From assembly GCA_937925855.1 (NCBI GenBank), contig CALAMO010000028.1, positions 54,883 to 118,882 of the forward strand: 64,000 nt of DNA. Direction: 5' to 3'. Under the pieces are notes generated by a model that was not told the origin of the DNA, searched no databases, and saw only the letters and a program-made list of their open reading frames with translations. Source of the DNA: an uncultured Thiotrichaceae bacterium. Its GTDB lineage: Bacteria > Pseudomonadota > Gammaproteobacteria > Thiotrichales > Thiotrichaceae. How positions within the stretch are numbered: the first letter of the stretch is position 1; each line of letters opens with the position of its first letter. The translations under genes and the position numbers were made by a program. This document shows positions 17,553 through 26,538 of this stretch, piece after piece.

Positions 17553-18461
17553 CTATGAGTCTATACGGTAGCGATAGCTACCCTCTGGGGTGGTTTTATA
17601 ACGCCGGTGTGTCCACAGGTACTGCTCGGGAAATTCCCTAATCTGCTGCTCAATGATTTGATTGATCCGTAGCGTATCATCCGCTACGGATTCACCGGGG
17701 AAATCATCAAGCGCAGGTAAAAAGCGCAATAAATAACCGTTTTTCTGTCGAACCGTAAAAAAGGGTACCACTTTTGCGTGTCCGATGTGACTTATACGAC
17801 TGGTGGCGGTGTTGGTAGCGGCTTCTATCCCAAAAAAAGGCACAAAAAGACTGTTTTTCTGATCGAAATGCTGATCCTGGGCGTACCAGACGACCTGTTG
17901 TTGTTTCAGACTGTGTAACATAGTGCGAATATTGTGGCGTGGGATCGCTTTGCCATAGCGTTTTGTACGCAGCTTAGCCACTGTGGCTTCTATGACTGCG
18001 TTTTTATGGGGCTTGTAAACGACGTGCAATGGCAAATGAGGCGATAGCAGTCGTCCGCCTAATTCTAAGCTGGTGAAATGCGCGCTCAGTAAAACAACGC
18101 CACCGGTTTGGCGTGCTGTTTCGAGGTGCTCCATGCCTTCGATATGCGTTAATGGCGCTAGTATTGTCTCATTGCCCCACCAACTCAGGCCGGCTTCTAA
18201 CAATCCCTGTCCCAGTGAGATGAAGTGCGCACGGCTTAAGGCTTTGCGTTCAACCTGGCTCAGTTCCGGGAAGGCTAACTCAAGGTTGATACAGCAGATA
18301 CGACGGCGCCCGCGCAAGCTGTAAAACATGAGTAGCCCCAGCTGTTTGCCTAAGCACATTTGTGCACGCCACGGTAACTGAACGCTGAGCCACAGTAGCG
18401 CTACCCCAAACCAGGTTGGCCAGTAACGGGGGTGTAAATGTAAGCGGCGTGTGTTTTTCAT
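17553..18461 (-). CDS. lpxL: Lipid A biosynthesis (lauroyl) acyltransferase, LpxL/HtrB type
   Basis: About 302 residues with an N-terminal membrane anchor (WFGVALLWLSVQLPW). The catalytic HX4E motif is in LLSAHFTSLELGGRL, with later family blocks VVYKPHKN, GKAIPRHNIRTML, YAQDQHFDQKNSLFVPFFG and QYLWTHRRYKTTPEG. It transfers a secondary acyl chain to Kdo2-lipid IVA on the inner face of the inner membrane. ATG 18461 is preferred over TTG 18470. It diverges from waaF, which places it at the edge of the LPS locus. LpxL versus LpxM/LpxP cannot be settled here. Confidence 0.9.
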   Translation of the reverse strand: MKNTRRLHLHPRYWPTWFGVALLWLSVQLPWRAQMCLGKQLGLLMFYSLRGRRRICCINLELAFPELSQVERKALSRAHFISLGQGLLEAGLSWWGNETILAPLTHIEGMEHLETARQTGGVVLLSAHFTSLELGGRLLSPHLPLHVVYKPHKNAVIEATVAKLRTKRYGKAIPRHNIRTMLHSLKQQQVVWYAQDQHFDQKNSLFVPFFGIEAATNTATSRISHIGHAKVVPFFTVRQKNGYLLRFLPALDDFPGESVADDTLRINQIIEQQIREFPEQYLWTHRRYKTTPEGSYRYRIDS

Positions 18462-18599
18462 AAAGCCCAAAAGTTTTAATGGCGGCGTGCATGATGAATG
18501 TTTAAACTGCCGTTGGTCAATAACGAAATAGTTTCTGTGCTGTATTATCGCTGGGTTTTATCACAATGAACATTAAACCTAAGATCGCATGCAAAAGTG

Positions 18600-19655
18600 A
18601 TGACGTCTTTCTCCATCCTATCGCTGGGATGTGCCGTGCCTACTGAACCACAAAAGTGTCTCATTGTTGGCCCGGCCTGGGTGGGTGACATGGTGATGGC
18701 ACAAAGCTTGTTTATCGCACTGCGCCAACAGTATCCCGCGCTGCTGATTGATGTGTTAGCGCCACGTTGGAGCGAGCCACTGTTAGCTGCGATGCCGGAA
18801 GTGAACCAATCTATCGTCATGCCGTTGGGGCATGGTGAGCTGGGTTTGGTGAAACGTTATCGTTTGGGTCGGTCGCTGCGGGCGGAAAATTATGACTGGT
18901 CAATTGTCTTACCTAATTCACTGAAGTCTGCGCTGCTACCCTATTGGGCGGGCATACCACAACGTACGGGTTATAAGGGGGAGATGCGTTACGGGCTATT
19001 AAATGACCTACGCTATCTCGATAAATCTGTGCTAACGATGACGGTGCAGCGGTTTGTGGCATTGGGGCATTCTCCTCATCCACAACAGGTTCCTGCCTGC
19101 CCCCAGCCAGCGCTGGGACTCGCTGCGGATGCTTGTCAGCAGGTATTGGAGAAATTTACGCTGCGCCCACAAGCGTTTGTTGCTTTGTGCCCCGGTGCGG
19201 AATATGGCCCGGCGAAGCGCTGGCCGGAGCGCCATTTTGCGGCACTGGCGGCGCAGCTGATTGGCGATGGGCAGCAAGTTTTGTTATTGGGTTCTGCAAA
19301 AGATCAGGCAGTAGCGGCGGACATTTGCCGCTTACTGGATTCCACTGATCTCATTGACCTGACCGGGAAAACCAGTTTGCATGAGGTCATTGGTTTGTTG
19401 CAGTCAGCCTCAGCGGCAGTGTCTAATGATTCCGGCCTGATGCATATTGCGGCGGCGGTGGGTACGCCAGTGGTCGCGCTTTATGGTTCTTCTGATCCGG
19501 GGTTTACGCCGCCGCTGGCGGATCATTCGGTGGTAGTGAGTTTAGGACTGGACTGTAGCCCTTGTTTTAAACGGGAGTGTCCGTTGGGGACGTTGGCTTG
19601 CCTGGAAGGGATGTCGCCGGAACAGGTCTACAGTGCTTTGCAGAGGTTACTATGA
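18600..19655 (+). CDS. waaF: ADP-heptose:LPS heptosyltransferase II
   Basis: About 351 residues, GT9 family. It has an N-terminal domain (CLIVGPAWVGDMVMAQSLFIAL) and a C-terminal ADP-heptose domain (LCPGAEYGPAKRWPERHFAALA, SNDSGLMHIAAAVGTPVVALYGSSDP). The motif LIDLTGKTSLHE and the trailing LDCSPCFKRECPLG with clustered Cys are typical of WaaF rather than WaaC. It adds the second heptose of the inner core. A GTG at 18597 immediately precedes the ATG. The stop overlaps a small downstream frame as ATGA. Confidence 0.92.
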   Translation: MTSFSILSLGCAVPTEPQKCLIVGPAWVGDMVMAQSLFIALRQQYPALLIDVLAPRWSEPLLAAMPEVNQSIVMPLGHGELGLVKRYRLGRSLRAENYDWSIVLPNSLKSALLPYWAGIPQRTGYKGEMRYGLLNDLRYLDKSVLTMTVQRFVALGHSPHPQQVPACPQPALGLAADACQQVLEKFTLRPQAFVALCPGAEYGPAKRWPERHFAALAAQLIGDGQQVLLLGSAKDQAVAADICRLLDSTDLIDLTGKTSLHEVIGLLQSASAAVSNDSGLMHIAAAVGTPVVALYGSSDPGFTPPLADHSVVVSLGLDCSPCFKRECPLGTLACLEGMSPEQVYSALQRLL

Positions 19656-19909
19656 AAGTTCTTTTCTGGCAGCGGAACAATCAGGCCGTAACCAAAGCCC
19701 GCATGAAAAAGCACATGCTCCAGACTTGGTTAACTGGCGTAAACTCGCTGCCGCTCAGACAGTACTTGGTTACAAGCAGTTACGGCCTGCTTGCTCCTTG
19801 TGCAAACTTTCAGGGTTTGGGGTGCAATTGTCATTTGCATGTCGGTTACTGTGTAAGTCGAAGACTTACATGCACTCGGGGTGTCAGCCTTTCATGCACG
19901 TTACCGTAA
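19652..19909 (+). pseudogene. Small frame coupled to waaF; unrecognised or decayed
   Basis: 85 codons starting at the ATG that overlaps the waaF stop (ATGA), an arrangement usual for real operon genes. The translation (MKVLFWQRNNQAVTKARMKKH...) becomes rich in Cys and Leu without a recognisable fold, and a second frame overlaps it throughout. Between 19852 and 19870 an 8-bp hairpin occurs. The likeliest reading is the remnant of a gene lost between waaF and waaG, or non-coding spacer; a real small protein cannot be excluded. Confidence 0.3.
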
Positions 19910-19936
19910 AAGTTCGCGTAGCCTTTAACCATAGAC

Positions 19937-21097
19937 ATGCCTAAATCGCTAACAAGTATTGCCTTTGTGCGACGTTCTTATCGGCCTGATGGTGGCGCGG
20001 AGCGGATTATTGCCCGCTTGCTAGAGGGCTTGGTGACGCACGCGCAAGCAGAGCAGCTGCTTATACATATGATCGCTCAAAAGTGGCAGTCTGCTAATGA
20101 TTCGGCGGTTAATTTTATCCGGTTGAAAAAGCGTGGCCTGACGCGCACGCAACAGTTCAAAGCCTTCAGCCATGATGTGCGCACCTTATTAGATCAACAG
20201 CAATTTGATATTGTACAGTCCCATGAACGCATCCCCGGCTGCCAGATTTATCGCGCGGGTGATGGCGTTCATAAACAGTGGCTGGAATTGCGTAAGCGCT
20301 TTTTAGCCAGCAAATTGCAGGCGCTGTCATGGGACTTTAGTGCTTACCATCGGACGCTACTCCAGGCGGAGCGTGAATTATTCGCCCATCCCCGGTTAGC
20401 CCATGTGATCTGTAATTCCCAGCAGATTAAAACGGACATTTTGCGGCATTACCCGGCAACTGATCCCGATAAATTAGTGGTGATTTACAATGGCATTGAT
20501 GTCGCACGCTATCAGCCGGTAGATAAAACAGCGAAACAACGGGCGAGAGCACGCTTAAAGCTAGCCCCTGATAAACCGCTGGCTTTGTTCGTTGGCTCGG
20601 GCTTTGAGCGCAAAGGTTTGGGGCTGCTGCTGGAGGCGCTGGCGTCTGCATCCGATTGGGTTTTACTGGTTGTGGGCGGCGATAAGCGCAGTCCGTATTA
20701 TCAGGCGTTAGCTGAACGTTTAGGGGTTGCGGATCGGGTGCGGTTTTGTGGCGTGTGCGCTGATGTTCGCCCCTTTTATGCGGCGGTTGATCTTCTGGTA
20801 CACCCTGCTTATTATGATCCGGCGCCTAATGTGGTGCTGGAGGCACTAGCCTGTGGCTTGGGCGTTGTGTTGAGCGATGCTTGTGGAAATGCTGAGCTGA
20901 TCAGGGAAAATCAGGAGGGTATGGTGGTGCCAGTGGGGAGTCGTGAAAAACTGGCTGATGCCTTGTCTGTGCTGTCGGCCGACAGGGAACAGTTAGCATC
21001 GTTGGGTGTGCGGGGCAGGCAGCTCGCGCTGCAATTTCCGTTGCAGCGAATGGTGACAGAGATGATTGGCTTATACCAGAATGTGCTCGATACCTAG
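19937..21097 (+). CDS. waaG: LPS core glucosyltransferase I, WaaG-like (GT4)
   Basis: 386 residues, GT-B fold. The N-terminal RRSYRPDGGAERI and QSHERIPGCQIYRAGDGVHKQWL blocks match WaaG, which transfers glucose to heptose II. The C-terminal donor domain has VIYNGIDVARY, ALFVGSGFERKGL and HPAYYDPAPNVVLEALACG, which carries the EX7E-type Glu region. The protein is cytoplasmic and membrane-associated. It lies 281 bases after waaF, on the far side of the small frame. Sugar specificity is inferred from the family. Confidence 0.87.
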   Translation: MPKSLTSIAFVRRSYRPDGGAERIIARLLEGLVTHAQAEQLLIHMIAQKWQSANDSAVNFIRLKKRGLTRTQQFKAFSHDVRTLLDQQQFDIVQSHERIPGCQIYRAGDGVHKQWLELRKRFLASKLQALSWDFSAYHRTLLQAERELFAHPRLAHVICNSQQIKTDILRHYPATDPDKLVVIYNGIDVARYQPVDKTAKQRARARLKLAPDKPLALFVGSGFERKGLGLLLEALASASDWVLLVVGGDKRSPYYQALAERLGVADRVRFCGVCADVRPFYAAVDLLVHPAYYDPAPNVVLEALACGLGVVLSDACGNAELIRENQEGMVVPVGSREKLADALSVLSADREQLASLGVRGRQLALQFPLQRMVTEMIGLYQNVLDT

Positions 21098-21206
21098 CCC
21101 CATAGGCAAATTTACCAGGCCTGTTAGCGCCCAGCCCCAAGCTGTAGCAGGCGCTGCCCGCTAAACTTCTGCCATGTTACGCCATGTTATTTAGGAATCC
21201 ATTCAG

Positions 21207-22184
21207 ATGGTTGTTTTAGACAGACTTTCCCAATCGCGTAACAGTCGTTTCGCTTACTACCTCAAGGGTCTGGCGCGTTACCTTTACCCAAAAGGCTTAT
21301 TACAGTTAGATTTCGCTAAACTGGAGTCGCAGATGCAGCAGTATGACGAAGCTGCGCTGTATGACAGGCTTAATTATTATAATCAGAATACCCGTGCCTT
21401 TACGCTTGGGCCGGAGGCTAAGCGTTTACAGGATATACCGCTGAAGGGTTCCGGCAGTATGTATTACCTGGATTTGATGGAGTATGCGCGCTTCTTCCCA
21501 CAGGACGCGAAACTTTCCTATTTATTCTATGATGTGACGCATGTGCCTGATACGCCTGCGCTGACTAAAAGCCGCCCTGTTGCACGCCCGGATTTGGACA
21601 ATACGCCATCGGTACTCTATAAATTTTGCAAGGTGCGTAATTTTAAGTTTGTCGATGATACGATTCCTTTTCGTGAAAAAAAGGATAAGCTGATCTGGCG
21701 GGGAGCCGCAAATCAGCCGCATCGCATTGCCTTTATGGCGCAGTTTTTCGGTCAGTCCGGGCGAATTGATATTGGTCATTACAGTAAACGTGGCGACCGA
21801 CACCCGCAGTGGAAAGTACCTTTTATGCCCATTGACGAGCAGCTACAGCATAAATTTGTCTTTTCCATTGAAGGCAATGACGTGGCGACGAATGTTAAAT
21901 GGGGCATGTCTTCCAATTCACTCCTCATCATGGCTAAACCCAAATACGAAACGTGGTTTATGGAGGGGCGTTTGATCCCATCGGTGCATTATGTCCAGGT
22001 GAGGGATGATTATGCTGATCTGGAAGAAAAAATTGATTATTACCTGGCGAACCCTGATGAGGCGGAAGCCATTATTCATACGGCTAATCAGTATATTGCT
22101 CAATTCAAAGACCCCAAGGTTGAAGATTGGCTGAGCCTTAAAGTGTTAGAGCGGTATTTTCAGCATTCCAACCCGGCTGCTTGA
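21207..22184 (+). CDS. CAP10/GT90-type glycosyltransferase of the LPS core
   Basis: 325 residues with AGGA 9 bases before the ATG. The family blocks are LIWRGAANQPHRIAFM, KFVFSIEGNDVATNVKWGMSSNS, then MAKPKYETWFMEGRLIPSVHYV and DDYADLEEKIDYY. These are the signature of GT90 enzymes (fungal CAP10, animal POGLUT1, bacterial LpsA-like core transferases), which usually transfer xylose or glucose. Its position after waaG argues for a core-oligosaccharide sugar. Donor and acceptor are unknown. Confidence 0.85.
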   Translation: MVVLDRLSQSRNSRFAYYLKGLARYLYPKGLLQLDFAKLESQMQQYDEAALYDRLNYYNQNTRAFTLGPEAKRLQDIPLKGSGSMYYLDLMEYARFFPQDAKLSYLFYDVTHVPDTPALTKSRPVARPDLDNTPSVLYKFCKVRNFKFVDDTIPFREKKDKLIWRGAANQPHRIAFMAQFFGQSGRIDIGHYSKRGDRHPQWKVPFMPIDEQLQHKFVFSIEGNDVATNVKWGMSSNSLLIMAKPKYETWFMEGRLIPSVHYVQVRDDYADLEEKIDYYLANPDEAEAIIHTANQYIAQFKDPKVEDWLSLKVLERYFQHSNPAA

Positions 22185-22196
22185 GGCACAACACTC

Positions 22197-23474
22197 ATGC
22201 CGCTGCGTTGGGACGCTTACTCCGATCAGCCCGATATTATTCGGGATAAAGCCTATAAAAAAAGTATCTACCGGCGCGTGATCTGGGACAGTATCAAACT
22301 GTTGTTAACGAATGTCATTGTCGCGCCATTGATTGCGGCGGGCTATTTTTTTCTCCGCCCGAATCAGCAGCGCGTCGCGCTGGATCAGTTTTTTGGGCTG
22401 GGCATTAATCTGGATAAACGCCCGCAGGATACGCGGGCGCTGGTTGATGAGTTGGGGGTGGAAACGCTGCTGATTCGTATGCCGTTACATGATGTTGAAA
22501 ACGTGGAGGCGTATGTCCGGTTTGCACAGCAATACCAGGATAAGACACTCGTTATCAATATCCTACAGGATCGGCGGCATGTAGAAGATTTGGTGCTATT
22601 GCGACAGTCGCTAAACCTTATATTTGCACGCTTTGCACCGATCACTCAGCGCTTCCAGATAGGTAACGCGATCAATCGCAAGAAATGGGCGATCTTTTCC
22701 ATGGATGAGTATCTGCGGTTTTATGGCGTTGCCTACCGGCTCAGGCAGGAGCAGTACCCTGATTTAATGCTGCTTGGCTCGTCAGTGATTGATTTTGAGT
22801 ATTATTTTACGGTGCGTACACTGTTTAATTTTTCTAAAGTCCGCTACGACCAATTTAGCACTTTATTGTATGTAGACCGCCGTGGTGCGCCTGAGAACAC
22901 ACAGCTGGGGATGGGCGTGATGGCTAAATTACAGCTGTTGCAAACTATTGTGCGGCTAAGCCATAGGACTGCTGGCGGCGCAAGCCCTGAAATTATTATC
23001 AGCGAAGCGAACTGGCCGATCCAAAATACCCGCCCTTATGCACCGACGAGTGAGACGGAGTGTGTGTCGCTAGAGGATTATGCTAATTATCTGGTGCGTT
23101 ACTATCTGTTGGTTTTAGCGTCGGGCGTGGTGAGCACCATCTATTGGCACCAGTTGATTGCGCCGGGGTATGGCCTGATTGATCACCGCGAGAACCACTT
23201 GGTCAAGTATCCCGCTTATTATGCGTTTAAGACGATGTTGGGTTGTTTACGGGGGTGTGAGTTTGTTGATTTTAAACAAAATGACACGTTGTACCAGATG
23301 CAGTTTAAGGCGGAAGATAGACACGTCGAAGTGGCCTGGTCATTGCGCCCCCTTATGTTCGATGTTGCTGGCTACACAGTGCTGACACGGGATGGTGTTG
23401 AAGACCTTGTGCGCTGTGACGGCAATGAGACGATTGAGCTTGGCGAATCTCCGGTCTACCTGATAAAGGCGTAG
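22197..23474 (+). CDS. Glycoside hydrolase-like (TIM barrel) membrane-anchored protein lacking one catalytic Glu
   Basis: 425 residues with one N-terminal membrane helix (about 34-53, LLLTNVIVAPLIAAGYFFL). The next part resembles a clan-A glycosidase barrel: QFFGLGINLDKR, VETLLIRMPLHD (strand 2), FQIGNAINRKKW at the strand-4 position, IIISEANWPIQNTRP at strand 7 and VVSTIYWHQLIAPGYGLI at strand 8. Clan-A enzymes carry Asn-Glu at strand 4; here it is Asn157-Ala158, while the nucleophile-like Glu270 is kept. It may be a non-hydrolytic or altered enzyme. It starts 12 bases after the GT90 gene and 6 bases before the kinase gene, so it belongs to LPS assembly. No gene name is assigned. Confidence 0.6.
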   Translation: MPLRWDAYSDQPDIIRDKAYKKSIYRRVIWDSIKLLLTNVIVAPLIAAGYFFLRPNQQRVALDQFFGLGINLDKRPQDTRALVDELGVETLLIRMPLHDVENVEAYVRFAQQYQDKTLVINILQDRRHVEDLVLLRQSLNLIFARFAPITQRFQIGNAINRKKWAIFSMDEYLRFYGVAYRLRQEQYPDLMLLGSSVIDFEYYFTVRTLFNFSKVRYDQFSTLLYVDRRGAPENTQLGMGVMAKLQLLQTIVRLSHRTAGGASPEIIISEANWPIQNTRPYAPTSETECVSLEDYANYLVRYYLLVLASGVVSTIYWHQLIAPGYGLIDHRENHLVKYPAYYAFKTMLGCLRGCEFVDFKQNDTLYQMQFKAEDRHVEVAWSLRPLMFDVAGYTVLTRDGVEDLVRCDGNETIELGESPVYLIKA

Positions 23475-23480
23475 CGCTAA

Positions 23481-24212
23481 ATGAAGTACGAAATACAAGA
23501 GCGGTATCTTGCGCTCAAGCCGCTGGTGGAAAATGTGGCTGAGCACTTTGCGCAGTCGGATGAGGTAATCCATAAGGCGAGAAATGAAATCAGGTTAGTG
23601 ACTTTCGCGGGGGAAACTTACGTGGTTAAGGCCTTCAGGGTGCCTAACTTAATCAATCGTTTCATTTATCGCTATGTGAGAGCTTCAAAAGCCCGTCGTT
23701 CTTACCGGCATTCTATCCGTATTGGCCCGGAATTTTGCCCGGAAGCGGTCGCTTATATTGAAAATTATAAGAGCGGCTTATTGGAAACCAGTTATTTTAT
23801 TTCCAGGCATTTCGCGGCAGATTACACGATCCGTTCTGTGTTACGGGAACAGGCGTTTGCTAATCGTACAGCGGTGCTGGAGCAGTTCGCAGCGTTTACT
23901 TTTTTGCTGCATGAAAACAAGGTGCTGCACAAAGATTACTCGCCGGGTAATGTATTGATCAAAGAGGCTGGGGGGCAATACCAATTCAGGATTGTCGATG
24001 TTAATCGTATGGTGTTTCGCGCTTTGAACCTGAAAGAGCGGGCGCATAACTTTGTTAAGTTCATGATGGAAGACGAGATGAGTCGGGTGGTTTTGTCCCA
24101 ATATGCGCTAAGGGCGGGGGTGGAACCGGAGGCATTTATGGCGGATTATCGTCGGTGTTACGACAGATTTATCCGGCGCAAACAGCTTAAAAACAAGCTG
24201 CGTGGTCGTTGA
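23481..24212 (+). CDS. LPS core sugar kinase, InaA/WaaP (RfaP) family
   Basis: 243 residues with the eukaryotic-like kinase fold of LPS kinases. The N-terminal lysine strand reads GETYVVKAFRVPN, the catalytic loop HKDYSPGNVLI (about residues 149-159) supplies the catalytic Asp, and RIVDVNRMVF replaces DFG. It would phosphorylate heptose or Kdo of the inner core on the cytoplasmic side, giving the negative charge that divalent cations bridge. It is last of the plus-strand waaF-waaG-GT90 run. Confidence 0.85.
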   Translation: MKYEIQERYLALKPLVENVAEHFAQSDEVIHKARNEIRLVTFAGETYVVKAFRVPNLINRFIYRYVRASKARRSYRHSIRIGPEFCPEAVAYIENYKSGLLETSYFISRHFAADYTIRSVLREQAFANRTAVLEQFAAFTFLLHENKVLHKDYSPGNVLIKEAGGQYQFRIVDVNRMVFRALNLKERAHNFVKFMMEDEMSRVVLSQYALRAGVEPEAFMADYRRCYDRFIRRKQLKNKLRGR

Positions 24213-24336
24213 GCCTGCGCCTCTCCCCTATGTTAGGATAGTTGTCACGCATAAATGTTCATCAAATTGGGCGGATAGCTGCATTGCTGTGTGGAAGAGC
24301 CTATAAAAGAAAGCTGTTATCTGCCAAGGAAAAGTA

Positions 24337-24876
24337 ATGATTGAGTTAATAGTGCTAATTATTCTGCTTGATTTAATATCAGGCATCGTTCATTGGGCCG
24401 AAGATACATTTTGGCATGAATCTACTCCAATCATTGGTAAGTGGTTGGTCATCCCCAATGAATTACATCATGGCGACCCAAGTGCTTTTGTCAAAAACAC
24501 CTGGCTTCAAAGTTCATGGGATCTTCTTCTGGCAGGCCTAGTCGTACTGGGTATAGCAGCCATGCTAGGAGAGATAACCTGGCAGTTATTAGTCATTTTT
24601 CTGGTGGGAGTCAATGCAAACCAAATACACAAGTGGAATCACAGCCCTTTAAATGATGTACCGAAAATCATTTTAACCCTTCAAAATATCAAACTTCTTC
24701 AGAATAGAAACCATCATCTATCACACCATTCTGGTGAAAAGAATACGGCTTATTGTGTAATCACTCCATTTATCAACCCTATAATGGATCGACTGGGATT
24801 TTTCAGGTTTTTAGATAAGGTATTTTTGAAACTAATACACCCCTCGCGCAGAGAAGACTTGCCACATAGCGGATAA
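24337..24876 (+). CDS. TMEM189/CarF/Kua-type lipid desaturase-like protein
   Basis: 179 residues with AAGGA ahead of the ATG. Four membrane segments are seen. The His motifs of the Lipid_desat family are in place: SGIVHWAEDTFW, PNELHHGDPSAF, NQIHKWNH, NRNHHLSHHSGEKNTAYCVITPFINP. Members include PEDS1/CarF, which introduces the vinyl-ether double bond of plasmalogens, and the plant FAD4 desaturase. The stretch is clearly more AT-rich than its neighbours (several AAT/TTA/ATA codons) and stands alone between two opposing LPS operons, suggesting acquisition by transfer. The substrate is not determinable. Confidence 0.78.
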   Translation: MIELIVLIILLDLISGIVHWAEDTFWHESTPIIGKWLVIPNELHHGDPSAFVKNTWLQSSWDLLLAGLVVLGIAAMLGEITWQLLVIFLVGVNANQIHKWNHSPLNDVPKIILTLQNIKLLQNRNHHLSHHSGEKNTAYCVITPFINPIMDRLGFFRFLDKVFLKLIHPSRREDLPHSG

Positions 24877-24993
24877 AAGTGCAGTCAAAAATCTAACAAA
24901 TAATAACTTATATTTAAGGCGTTAACAGTGACTAAATGACTGACAAAGTGATGAAAGCCTGAGGAAACGATTGGAAAAAAGTATTGGCTTAGG

Positions 24994-25899
24994 TCATAAA
25001 TGCCGCGTGGTACAGACATAGCCCGCCTGTTCCAATGTTGCTAAATGTGCGCGCTCAATAAAAGCAAGCTTTTCATGAATAGTTTGAAATTCATCATCAA
25101 AGCCAGAACGATGGCCCGCGCCGCCTAAATGCAGCCAGTTTTGATCAATGCGGTGGATTTTATCCGAGATGCCATTTTTCTTTTTCTCAAGTACCTGATC
25201 GGCCGCCAGCGTCAATTGCGCGACATTAAAATGACGGTAAAGCGCCCAATAGTTTCTGCCGCCGGTATCCAGGCCATTAGAAAAGTCATAAAGGAAATTA
25301 AGCGGATAATCCATAACCTTGCGATAGCGGAAGAAGCAGTAGCCTGCCCAAAGTTGCCAGGTGGAGGCGCGGGGTGAAACCCACTTAGCCCCATAGAAGG
25401 CTTGTGTGCCCAGCCTGGCGGCAATATCAACAGGCGCAAGTGGCAGTAGATCGTGGTCGATGAAGCCAAATATATCGGGCTGTAGACGGTTGATAATGCG
25501 TTCGTAACACCACTGCATAGCCATGCCATGAGAGCGATTGGGATGGGTCGTTTTATTGAGCGGCAGGGGTATGTAATTTATCTGCTGTTGTTGGCATAGC
25601 TGTTTGATCTGCGCACGCTGTTCCTGATCATTCGAGTTGTCCGCGATGACGAGTGTTGCCTGCGGTACGTTTTGCTTAAATTTTTCGATCAATAGCGCGA
25701 TGATCGCAGGTTTATTAAAGGCAATGCTGATTACGATGGGGGAATGGTGGCTGAGCTTCTGGAGTTGGGCAGCACTGAGGCCATCGCCTGCTTTTACATA
25801 GCGACTTAGGCGGATGTCGTTGCGCAATTGTTTGAAGCCATCGCGTAAAGGATGCCCTTTTAACCATGCACTCGCCGGGTAATTGTTGAGGTTGCGCAT
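24994..25899 (-). CDS. GT-A-type glycosyltransferase-like protein of the LPS locus
   Basis: About 301 residues from ATG 25899 (AAGG about 10 bases upstream); the frame stays open to TTG 25986 but would then overlap the methyltransferase gene by 71 bases. A Rossmann-like start (PIVISIAFNKPAIIALLIEKF, ATLVIADNSND) is followed by GFIDHDLLPLAPVD, which carries a DxD-like metal site, then AGYCFFRYRKVMDYPLNF and a C-terminal HLGGAGHRSGFDDE. This resembles GT2-like transferases but the family is not certain. It is the last gene of the three-gene minus-strand unit. Confidence 0.65.
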   Translation of the reverse strand: MRNLNNYPASAWLKGHPLRDGFKQLRNDIRLSRYVKAGDGLSAAQLQKLSHHSPIVISIAFNKPAIIALLIEKFKQNVPQATLVIADNSNDQEQRAQIKQLCQQQQINYIPLPLNKTTHPNRSHGMAMQWCYERIINRLQPDIFGFIDHDLLPLAPVDIAARLGTQAFYGAKWVSPRASTWQLWAGYCFFRYRKVMDYPLNFLYDFSNGLDTGGRNYWALYRHFNVAQLTLAADQVLEKKKNGISDKIHRIDQNWLHLGGAGHRSGFDDEFQTIHEKLAFIERAHLATLEQAGYVCTTRHL

Positions 25900-25915
25900 C
25901 GACTGGGGCCTTAGT

Positions 25916-26536
25916 TCAGTGTTTTCTGGCGATAACCAGCCTTGATGGTGTTGGTCGTCTTGGGTAGCGACAGTGGGTAAATTCAATTGAGAAGCCGTGG
26001 CTGGATAAAATTCTTTCCATGCGTCTCAGGTCGAAAGCATTCCGGTGAAACATACCGTCATGTTCTTGCGAGCCGACCAGCATTTTCACCATATAGTCCA
26101 TTTTCTGTGGACGCGGTAACAGTGGGTAAACCCAAGCATACTTGAGCCATTTTACGGCGATGGCGGTGATGTCTGGGAAGGTCAGCACCAATAAGCCACC
26201 TTCACAAAGGACACGACGCCATTCGGCCAGAGCCAAATCAGTATCGGCGAACGACAGGTGCTCTATCATATGATTGGATTCGATCAGGTCAACCGTCCCG
26301 TCGCCAAACATATCAAGTTTTGTTGCATCCGCCTTTACATCGGCATCGGGATTAAAAAGATCACAATTGGTTAGGCCCGGTAGTTTTATGCTGCCAGCGC
26401 CTATATGCAGACCTTGGCTCGCCTGCTGCCGCATATTTGCTAATAACTGATCAATATCACGAATCACTGACCTGGACAGTCTTAGTTTTGTTCTGGGGTA
26501 GGTGAGTGGCGCAGGTTTTATGGCTTGTTGGTTCAA
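25916..26536 (-). CDS. SAM-dependent methyltransferase (Methyltransf_11 type)
   Basis: 206 residues. The SAM motif I is degenerate (GLHIGAGSIKLPG), with acidic loop VKADATKLD, motif II/III VDLIESNHMIEHL and VLCEGGLLVLTFPD. This arrangement is typical of class I methyltransferases in polysaccharide loci (the SNHMIEHL stretch is common there). Start is TTG 26536: AAGGA lies 7 bases upstream inside the previous gene and no ATG is available. It follows the GT4 gene by 2 bases and likely methylates a sugar or lipid intermediate. Confidence 0.78.
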   Translation of the reverse strand: MNQQAIKPAPLTYPRTKLRLSRSVIRDIDQLLANMRQQASQGLHIGAGSIKLPGLTNCDLFNPDADVKADATKLDMFGDGTVDLIESNHMIEHLSFADTDLALAEWRRVLCEGGLLVLTFPDITAIAVKWLKYAWVYPLLPRPQKMDYMVKMLVGSQEHDGMFHRNAFDLRRMERILSSHGFSIEFTHCRYPRRPTPSRLVIARKH

Positions 26537-26538
26537 AG

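Noticed and set aside
19633-19944. Second, overlapping plus-strand frame between waaF and waaG
   Set aside because: It has no ribosome-binding site, starts inside waaF in another frame and shows no recognisable protein; the ATGA-coupled frame is a better candidate.
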